A stretch of 5,341 bases of DNA, from assembly GCA_025458755.1 (NCBI GenBank), contig JALORT010000180.1, positions 1-5,341 on the forward strand, read 5' to 3'. Positions 1 through 4,438 of the stretch are shown here, one piece after another (position 1 is the first letter of the stretch; every line of letters starts with the position of its first letter). The stretch comes from Methylotetracoccus sp. (GTDB taxonomy: Bacteria; Pseudomonadota; Gammaproteobacteria; Methylococcales; Methylococcaceae). Both the position numbers and the translations under genes were made by a program. The notes under the pieces were generated by a model, which saw only the letters and a program-made list of their open reading frames with translations, made no database searches and was not told where the DNA came from.

Positions 1-867
1 CGCTGGCTCGATCTGGTAGGTGAAAGGTGGAATCAGGGTTTCGAAGATGTTGCGCCGCTCGATTTCTCCCTCCGGCAGCGGCGCTATCGGATTCAAATAA
101 ATCGCGCTGAGCCGTAACGCGTCGGCGAACGGGACCGACACCAGACGGTAGTCGGCACTGTGCACATAACGGTGTGCGGTGGTGGAGGGCAGCGTTGCCA
201 GATGAAAAACGGCATCCGGCAGCGCCGCTTTGTTCGCCAGCTCATGGTGACGGGCAAGGTCGACGTCGGGATCGATTTGCCTGACCAGATAGCCGTCGCT
301 GCCCGATGCCGTTGCCGGTGGAATCTCCGCGAGCGTCAATACGGCCTTGGCGAGCCCGGCGGTCGCCGAACCGGGTGCGCCCAGATTGACCGTGCGTCCG
401 CTGAGTGCACCAAAGCTGTGCTCCACAGCATCGGCCAATTCCGGCTTTACCAAAAGATGCAGCGCTTCGTTGTAGAGGGACATGACTTCCCGCACGTGCG
501 TGAACTGCTCGATATCGAGTGCACCGTTCACCAGGGCGAAGTCCACCGCGCGCGTGTCCACCAGGCGATAGATCTCCAACGTGGTGCCCGCCGGCACCAC
601 GCGGGTATCGATACCGCGCACGGTGATCTCAACGGCGAGAAGCTTCGCAAACAGGGTCCGGGTGGTGCTCTCCGGGCCGGCCGTCAACGTGATGCGTTCT
701 TCGGGGGAGTCAACGCTGCCGACGAGGAACGAAATGGCCAGTGCAAATGCCGCCAGGCTGAACACGAAAAGCAGCCAACTGCGGCGGTTGCGCGGGCCGG
801 TCGTGGCCAACCCAAAGCGCGTCACGAGCAATGATTCGCGCCGCCCGGCGGTTTGCTTCGGCTGCAT
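1..867 (-). CDS. TAXI-type (TRAP-associated) solute-binding protein, membrane-anchored, 3' end outside window
   Basis: The minus strand is open from the left edge to a TAG at 933-931. The visible 289 residues match the TAXI family of periplasmic solute-binding proteins (COG2358, NMT1-like fold), which bind small organic acids or amino acids and usually feed TRAP permeases. Seen: a basic arm (residues 1-30, with RNRR at 26-29), one hydrophobic segment at about 31-49, an extracytoplasmic start ERITLTAGPESTTR (57-70), a VVPAGTT strand (90-96), the family's LGAPGSAT loop (162-169) and LPDAVFHLATLPS (216-228). The hydrophobic segment has no visible cleavage motif, so it is probably a signal anchor. 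ATG 867 is the only ATG in the open stretch upstream of the family region. It lacks a clear Shine-Dalgarno; TTG 831 and GTG 825 are alternatives, and all of them keep the anchor. No TRAP membrane subunit is visible. It lies 171 bases after the nitrilase gene on the same strand, so co-transcription is possible. The family call is fairly sure; the ligand is unknown. Confidence 0.8.
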   Translation of the reverse strand, partial: MQPKQTAGRRESLLVTRFGLATTGPRNRRSWLLFVFSLAAFALAISFLVGSVDSPEERITLTAGPESTTRTLFAKLLAVEITVRGIDTRVVPAGTTLEIYRLVDTRAVDFALVNGALDIEQFTHVREVMSLYNEALHLLVKPELADAVEHSFGALSGRTVNLGAPGSATAGLAKAVLTLAEIPPATASGSDGYLVRQIDPDVDLARHHELANKAALPDAVFHLATLPSTTAHRYVHSADYRLVSVPFADALRLSAIYLNPIAPLPEGEIERRNIFETLIPPFTYQIEPA

Positions 868-1038
868 CCCGTGCCGCCCGATACGGCCTATTCGGCTCCG
901 GCGGTCGCCATCGCCATCGCCGCCGCGGGCCTAACGCGTTGTCTGTTGAGCGGCGCGGCGATGACGGCTACCGCGGGACACCCGACGATGCGCGGCCGAA
1001 GGCGACGTTGACCATGTTCTGCGACCCGCGAAGGATGC

Positions 1039-1914
1039 TCAGGAGCAACGGAACTGCAGCGGCCAATCCCGATAATTGAAAACTTGACCGCTTTCCCGGA
1101 CGTCTGCGATCGCTTCGAGATCAAGGTCGGCATAGACCCACTGTGCACGGTTCAATTCACCCGCAGCGAGGATTCCGTCATCCGGAAAACCGTAGTCGAC
1201 CGGAGTATAGACAGCCGCCGCACCCTGATTGACATCCACCGCTTCCGACCAACGGGCCTCGCCAACGGTAGGAGACTGGATCACATAGCATTGATTCTCC
1301 AACGCTCTGGCCTGGCAGCCGATGCGCACGCGGTGATAGCCGGCCAGTGTGTCGGTGCAGCTCGGTACCAGGATCAGGTCGGCGCCCCTTTCGACCTGGC
1401 TGCGGGCGATCATCGGAAACTCGCTGTCGTAGCAGACATTGATGCCGACACGGCCGAATTCGGTATCGAAAACCTTGATTTCGTCGCCGGCGCTGATCAA
1501 CCACTGTTCGTTCTCAAACCGCGTCATGATCAGCTTGTCCTGGTGTCGCGCTCCGCCGCTGGGGTCGACGAGGTAGGACCTGTTGCGGTAGGTGCCGTCG
1601 TCCTGACGGACCGGGAACGTGCCGGCCACCACGTAGACTCCATGTGCTCGAGCCATGTCAGCGAATAGTTCGACGAATCGGTCCACCAACTCTTGCAGCG
1701 CGTCCAGTTGCTTGGACAGCGAACCGTAGATGTCCGCCGGAAACAGCGAGGCCAGTTCCATGCTGAAATATTCGGGAAACAGCAGCAACTGCGCCTTTTC
1801 GGACGCCGCTTGCTCGACCCATGCCCGGATCTTCGCGTGATAGGCGTCCCAGTCGCCCAAGAAACTGATGTCGTATTGGGCGGCTGCAACGCGAAGGCGC
1901 CTGCTGCCGGCCAT
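1039..1914 (-). CDS. Carbon-nitrogen hydrolase, nitrilase superfamily (Rim1-like / branch 12 type)
   Basis: A 291-residue cytoplasmic enzyme of the nitrilase superfamily, which hydrolyses amide or nitrile C-N bonds through a Glu-Lys-Cys triad. All three are visible: E48 in LLLFPEYF, K127 in RHQDKLIM and C161 in GINVCYDSEFP. An extra conserved Glu lies in FENEQW (133-138). The N-terminus LRVAAAQYD (8-16) is the usual first strand, and the length covers one complete domain. ATG 1914 is chosen because AAGGAA at 1928-1923 sits 8 bases upstream, the protein then starts at the domain boundary, and the ATG shares its A with the TGA of the acetyltransferase gene (TGATG), implying coupling. The frame stays open 68 codons further upstream to 2118, but that part is antisense-frame noise inside the acetyltransferase gene. 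Pairing with a GNAT protein recalls branch 12 nitrilases, where a RimI-like domain is fused at the N-terminus. The substrate cannot be inferred; a small amide or N-acylated amine is plausible. Confidence 0.93.
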   Translation of the reverse strand: MAGSRRLRVAAAQYDISFLGDWDAYHAKIRAWVEQAASEKAQLLLFPEYFSMELASLFPADIYGSLSKQLDALQELVDRFVELFADMARAHGVYVVAGTFPVRQDDGTYRNRSYLVDPSGGARHQDKLIMTRFENEQWLISAGDEIKVFDTEFGRVGINVCYDSEFPMIARSQVERGADLILVPSCTDTLAGYHRVRIGCQARALENQCYVIQSPTVGEARWSEAVDVNQGAAAVYTPVDYGFPDDGILAAGELNRAQWVYADLDLEAIADVRESGQVFNYRDWPLQFRCS

Positions 1915-2525
1915 CAGGCGGCTTCCTTGAGCGATTTCAGCCAGAAGACCATCGGTTTCGCCGTCTCTTCGGCCTGATCGACATCCTTCCAGGTATATGT
2001 CGTGTGCAGTTCCGGGTGCCGGACATAGCCGAACTTTGTCCAGATCGGATCGAGCGGCGCGTAATCGGAAGGGCGGAGTGGATGATCCGCGGGGCGCTGC
2101 ACGCAGCAGAAGGAGCAATAGTCGAAGCCGCCCAAGCGGCGCGCATGTCCCTCGCGTCCGGTGAAAAAATGCTTGTAAATCCCGCGTCCGCGGTAATCTG
2201 GCTGCAGCACCGATTCGCCGCAGTAAAAGATCTTGTCCGGGTCGTAGCCGTGCTGCAGAAACGGCTCCTTGAATTCCGGCGTTTCATGCTTCATCGGAAT
2301 GCCGGTCGAGGCGCCGACCGCTCGGCCGTTGTCCAGTGCCAGTATGATCACGCTGTCGGGCGAATCGATGTAGGTTTGCAGGTAATGCCGCTCGTAGTCT
2401 TCCGTACCATCGTAGAGGTACGGGAAGTCGCGGAACACCTCGATCCGCAGACGCGCGAGATCACCCAGGTAGGGCTCGATGTCGAGGCCGGATAGGGTTC
2501 GGATCTCGATTTCGCTGCTCGTCAT
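1914..2525 (-). CDS. GNAT family N-acetyltransferase
   Basis: A 203-residue protein of the GCN5-related N-acetyltransferase superfamily, which moves an acetyl group from acetyl-CoA to an amine. The acetyl-CoA pyrophosphate-binding motif A is clear at residues 105-119: strand ESVLQ, then PDYRGRGIYKHF, with the R-G-x-G core at 112-115. The strand before it is IILALDNGRAVGASTG (60-75), and the C-terminal strand region is FGYVRHPELHTTYTWKD (165-181). A Cys/Asp-rich stretch DYCSFCCVQRPADHP (135-149) lies after motif A and could line the substrate site. The ATG at 2525-2523 overlaps the TGA of the preceding gene as ATGA. Only a weak AGG is found 10 bases upstream, so translation probably depends on coupling. 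Its own stop overlaps the next start. Lying directly before a nitrilase in one transcript suggests that both act on the same metabolite, for instance acetylating an amine whose amide is cut or made by the partner. That role is inference; the superfamily call is firm. Confidence 0.9.
   Translation of the reverse strand: MTSSEIEIRTLSGLDIEPYLGDLARLRIEVFRDFPYLYDGTEDYERHYLQTYIDSPDSVIILALDNGRAVGASTGIPMKHETPEFKEPFLQHGYDPDKIFYCGESVLQPDYRGRGIYKHFFTGREGHARRLGGFDYCSFCCVQRPADHPLRPSDYAPLDPIWTKFGYVRHPELHTTYTWKDVDQAEETAKPMVFWLKSLKEAA
1923..1928 (-). promoter_or_regulatory. Ribosome binding site deciding the nitrilase start
   Basis: AAGGAA on the minus strand lies inside the last codons of the acetyltransferase gene, 8 bases before the ATG at 1914-1912. 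It supports that ATG over the 68-codon upstream extension of the same open frame. Confidence 0.7.
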
Positions 2526-2932
2526 GCCTTGGCAACCTGGTCGATCCAGTCCTGCAGATTGTAGTAGTTGGTAATACGCGCGACCTTGCCGTCGCGGATT
2601 TCAAAAAACGCGCCCGCCGGCAGATGATATTTCTGTCCTTTGGCCGGAGGCAGACCTTCGTCGGTTTTCAGGTATTCGCCCAGCACGACAAACTCGGCTG
2701 CCGCCCGGGTGCCATCCTCCGAGGCCATGATCACCATGTCGACCAACTGCTCCTTATAGTTGGTGTTCATTTTGTCCATGAACGCGCGGAACGCCTGCTT
2801 CCCAGTTTGGCGCTCACCCTGATTGATATCGTGGACCACGTCGTCGGTCAGAAGCTCCAGAAACGTGTCCATGTCGCCGGCGTTGAACGCGCCGTAGTAC
2901 TTTTCGATCAGTGCCTTGGCATTTTGAGTCAT
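2522..2932 (-). CDS. SnoaL/NTF2-like protein, ketosteroid isomerase-related
   Basis: A 136-residue single-domain protein with the cone-shaped NTF2-like fold. It resembles the bacterial ketosteroid isomerase-related family (TIGR02096 type) and has the usual full length. Seen: the opening helix AKALIEKYYGAFNAGDMDTFLELL (5-28) followed by DDVVHDINQGE (30-40), then GKQAFRAFMDKMN (44-56), the strand AAAEFVVLGEYL (77-88) and the closing strands LPAGAFFEIRDGKVARITNYYNLQDWI (104-130). Asp and Glu residues lie at pocket positions (D35, E40, E80), but I cannot assign an isomerase catalytic pair, so activity on a steroid should not be assumed. It is the first gene of the operon. The start ATG at 2932 has GGAG at 2946-2943, 10 bases upstream, and the stop overlaps the acetyltransferase start by 4 bases. 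Proteins of this fold serve as isomerases, cyclases, hydrolases or plain binding subunits. In this context it could bind or process the substrate of the next two enzymes (inference). Confidence 0.9.
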   Translation of the reverse strand: MTQNAKALIEKYYGAFNAGDMDTFLELLTDDVVHDINQGERQTGKQAFRAFMDKMNTNYKEQLVDMVIMASEDGTRAAAEFVVLGEYLKTDEGLPPAKGQKYHLPAGAFFEIRDGKVARITNYYNLQDWIDQVAKA

Positions 2933-3282
2933 GATGGATTGGCTCCGCTAGATAGAAACAAATCGGGTCGCTGCAGGAGTCGCGAAAGGGATGGCCAGTC
3001 TAGAGCGACAACTTCCGCAGGAACTTGGCAGATCCGAGTGCAAGCGCGCGCGTTTAGAGCTGCAAACCAACACGGCGAGCGGCTCGCGGAAAGCCGCAAA
3101 GAATACTTGAAACGTCGAAAAGTGTCGACTTCAAGCGAGGGCGGCCGCGCTTGCCGGCGTCCGGGTGCGAGGCGGGACATTTCTTGCAGGATCTCGGTCG
3201 GCGCGCCGGTGTGGGTGACGTGCAGTCTTCCTCCGAGCCGGGCGCCGGCGATATCTGATATTCTTACCCTTCACGGTGAGCT
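2933..3282. other. Non-coding divergent region between the operon and tRNA-Leu
   Basis: These 350 bases should carry the promoter of the minus-strand operon and that of the plus-strand tRNA. I find no good sigma70 pair on either strand. On the plus strand, TATTCT at 3259-3264 could be a -10 for the tRNA, but no -35 lies at the right distance. On the minus strand, TATCTA near 2955-2949 is the closest -10-like element, again without a -35. Both are weak. The most structured item is the inverted repeat at 3106-3135. Small open frames on both strands here are rich in Arg/Ala/Pro and look like noise. Confidence 0.6.
3106..3135. repeat. Imperfect inverted repeat, 11-bp arms with 2-nt bulge
   Basis: CTTGAA (3106-3111) pairs with TTCAAG (3130-3135), and GTCGA (3114-3118) pairs with TCGAC (3125-3129). 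An unpaired AC (3112-3113) makes a bulge, and the loop is six bases, AAAGTG (3119-3124). No T-run follows on the plus strand and no clear one on the minus strand, so it is not a typical intrinsic terminator. It sits 174 bases upstream of the NTF2-like start. It could be an operator or a structured leader; neither is shown. Confidence 0.5.
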
Positions 3283-3367
3283 GCCTCGGTGGTGGAACAG
3301 GTAGACACACAGGACTTAAAATCCTGCGGCGCAAGCCATGCCGGTTCGATCCCGGCCCGAGGCACCA
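3283..3367 (+). tRNA. tRNA-Leu (anticodon TAA), CCA encoded
   Basis: A full class II cloverleaf can be drawn. The acceptor arms GCCTCGG (3283-3289) and CCGAGGC (3357-3363) pair over 7 bp. The anticodon arm has CAGGA/TCCTG with a seven-base loop CTTAAAA (3315-3321), so the anticodon is TAA at 3317-3319, reading UUA (and UUG by wobble). The long variable arm (3327-3339) contains GGC-GCAA-GCC, as expected for leucine. The T arm is GCCGG-TTCGATC-CCGGC (3340-3356). The discriminator is A3364, the base required by leucyl-tRNA synthetase, and CCA is encoded at 3365-3367. Only a weak -10-like TATTCT (3259-3264) is seen upstream, and no clear terminator follows. It appears to be a single tRNA, not part of an array. 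Confidence 0.97.
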
Positions 3368-3406
3368 ACTGACACAGCGTAAAACCCTCGACGAACTTCA
3401 TGAGGT

Positions 3407-3430
3407 CCGGTTCCCCGGCCCGTGCCATCA
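3407..3430 (+). repeat. Degenerate direct repeat of the tRNA-Leu 3' end
   Basis: CCGGTTC (3407-3413) followed directly by CCCGGCCCG (3414-3422) repeats the T-arm/acceptor sequence of the tRNA at 3341-3347 and 3351-3359, lacking the three T-loop bases GAT. The remaining eight bases, TGCCATCA, match AGGCACCA at five positions. In total 21 of 24 aligned bases agree. No tRNA 5' half precedes it, so it is not a tRNA gene. It may be a scar of tRNA-targeted integration or a partial duplication, or chance in GC-rich DNA. Confidence 0.4.
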
Positions 3431-3790
3431 TCAGCGAACGGCGCACGGGCTCGCCCAACAGAACACTGCTAACACGGCACTTCGCTCGAGTAGACAGGTG
3501 GACTTCGCCTTGCGCCTGGACCGTGGTATTCGGCTGATCCCCCGGCCGAGATCGTGAGAAAATTCCGGCCGTGCCCCGCCGACGCAAGAACCAACACATC
3601 GGCCTCTGCCTGTTGGAGCGTGCGCTCGGTGCTCGACGCCGTTGGCATGCGCCGGGCGGGTTGGCGATGACCGAGCGCCCAAGCCGGGTTTGCCTGGCCG
3701 GGCCGTCTCGGCAACGGGTGATGGACTTCGCGGCCGGACTATGGTTTTCTCGGCAGCTTCAAAGGAATGAACGCTGGGTGGTGACAACGG

Positions 3791-3806
3791 ACGGGTGAGG
3801 ACCCGT
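3791..3806 (+). repeat. Perfect hairpin upstream of the membrane-anchored protein gene
   Basis: ACGGGT and ACCCGT form a 6-bp stem around the tetraloop GAGG, 41 bases before the ATG at 3847. The same arm sequences recur just after that gene (4351-4372). Without an adjacent T-run its role as terminator is doubtful. Confidence 0.4.
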
Positions 3807-3833
3807 GGCTTCGACAATTCAGTTTTTTTGGAT

Positions 3834-3840
3834 GGGGGAG
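3834..3840 (+). promoter_or_regulatory. Strong ribosome binding site for the 159-residue protein
   Basis: GGGGGAG ends 6 bases before ATG 3847. It decides the start against GTG 3805 and against ATG 3832, whose own first codons form this site. Confidence 0.8.
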
Positions 3841-3846
3841 ATTTCG

Positions 3847-4326
3847 ATGGATGTTCTGTTCTGGGTAGTGACCGTCGCATTGTTCGCGTATGTGCTGTAC
3901 GCCGTAGTCAGTGAGGCCCCAAGCAGCGGGTGTCTGTCCGCTGATCTGGCCCGAGCGATGGATGAAAAAAAGAAGGCCGAAACCTCCCGGCGCAGGCGCC
4001 GCATCCCGGTGGAGGATTCCCCCGCGGCGTCATCATCGGCCGCGCCGACCCCGTTGCCGGCCGTAACTCCGGCCGAACCGGCGCCAGCGATGGAGCCGGA
4101 ATCATCCGGCGTCGTGACGAGCGACTCGCTGCGAAATCCGTCAACCGGCGAAACCGCGGCGATTCCGACCAACTACCGCTTTGCGAAGCGATGGATCAAG
4201 GAAGCAATGGTTGCGGAGGGTCTGCTGGACAAGGTCTACGGAACTGCCGAGCTCGATGCGGAGAACGGCGAGAAAGTCAGAGCGGCGCTGGCCGAGTTCA
4301 AACAGCTGGCGAAATACAAGACCTGA
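3847..4326 (+). CDS. Membrane-anchored protein of unknown function
   Basis: A 159-residue protein I cannot assign to a named family. Residues 3-21 (VLFWVVTVALFAYVLYAVV) form one membrane segment with no cleavage site. The basic block KKKAETSRRRRRR (41-53) follows, so by the positive-inside rule the bulk should face the cytoplasm. Residues 57-90 are a Pro/Ala/Ser/Glu-rich flexible linker. Residues 97-159 form a compact segment, NPSTGETAAIPTNYRFAKRW then mixed helical sequence ending in KQLAKYKT, whose aromatic/basic pattern looks constrained and may bind a partner. ATG 3847 is chosen for its Shine-Dalgarno (GGGGGAG, 6 bases upstream) and because the hydrophobic segment then begins at residue 3. 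The receiver-phosphatase gene follows 112 bases downstream on the same strand, but inverted repeats between them leave co-transcription uncertain. The coding call is firm; the function is unknown. Confidence 0.85.
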   Translation: MDVLFWVVTVALFAYVLYAVVSEAPSSGCLSADLARAMDEKKKAETSRRRRRIPVEDSPAASSSAAPTPLPAVTPAEPAPAMEPESSGVVTSDSLRNPSTGETAAIPTNYRFAKRWIKEAMVAEGLLDKVYGTAELDAENGEKVRAALAEFKQLAKYKT

Positions 4327-4331
4327 CGGGG

Positions 4332-4372
4332 CGGCCATGAATGGCCGGCGACGGGTTTTGTGCCCGACCCGT
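4332..4372 (+). repeat. Two adjacent inverted repeats in the intergenic gap
   Basis: CGGCCA-TGAA-TGGCCG (4332-4347) is a perfect 6-bp stem with a tetraloop, 5 bases after the stop of the membrane-protein gene. ACGGGT (4351-4356) and ACCCGT (4367-4372) enclose a 10-base loop and form a second possible stem. The first stem is followed within nine bases by TTTT (4356-4359), so a weak terminator or attenuator between the two plus-strand genes is possible. The short T-run makes efficient termination doubtful. Confidence 0.4.
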
Positions 4373-4438
4373 GTCCCGAGCGGAGCCGTCGCCCGGCACG
4401 GTCATCCAACCGAACCGCGGGATTGATCCGGAATCTCC

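Larger units (their letters stand above)
3368..3846. other. 479-base stretch after tRNA-Leu with no convincing gene
   Basis: No frame here gives a recognisable protein. The longest minus-strand frames are rich in Arg, Pro and Ser and lack domain motifs; one of them reads through the antisense of the tRNA. The plus-strand frame at 3571-3798 starts MPRRRKNQH and has no ribosome binding site or family signature. Items of note are the degenerate copy of the tRNA 3' end (3407-3430), a perfect ACGGGT-GAGG-ACCCGT hairpin (3791-3806), and a run of seven T (3823-3829) just before the ribosome binding site of the next gene. The T-run is 16 bases past the hairpin, too far for a standard terminator. The promoter of the next gene should lie here, but I cannot place it. 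Confidence 0.6.

Noticed and set aside
160..834. Plus-strand 224-residue open frame
   Set aside because: It is antisense to the TAXI protein, whose family motifs are clear. The plus-strand translation has no recognisable motif.
905..922. Short GCCATC tandem repeat upstream of the TAXI gene
   Set aside because: Only about two and a half units long; ordinary low complexity in GC-rich DNA.
1036..1047. Small TGCTC/GAGCA palindrome at the nitrilase stop as terminator
   Set aside because: At most 4-5 bp of stem with a tiny loop and no T-run.
1084..1668. Plus-strand 194-residue open frame
   Set aside because: Antisense to the nitrilase gene, which carries the full catalytic triad.
1915..2118. 68-codon N-terminal extension of the nitrilase frame
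   Set aside because: It lies wholly inside the acetyltransferase gene in another frame, is unlike any nitrilase N-terminus, and ATG 1914 has a good ribosome binding site.
3264..3599. Minus-strand 111-residue open frame containing RAGIEPAWLAPQDFKSC
   Set aside because: This peptide is the antisense translation of the tRNA-Leu gene, a well-known source of false protein annotations. The cloverleaf is complete, so the frame is not a gene through that part.
3805..3846. Upstream GTG start for the membrane-anchored protein
   Set aside because: It would place the strong GGGGGAG ribosome binding site inside the coding region and put extra residues ahead of the membrane segment.
3431..3880. Minus-strand 149-residue open frame
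   Set aside because: Ser/Pro/Arg-rich with no domain signature, and it overlaps the ribosome binding site and start of the well-supported plus-strand gene.
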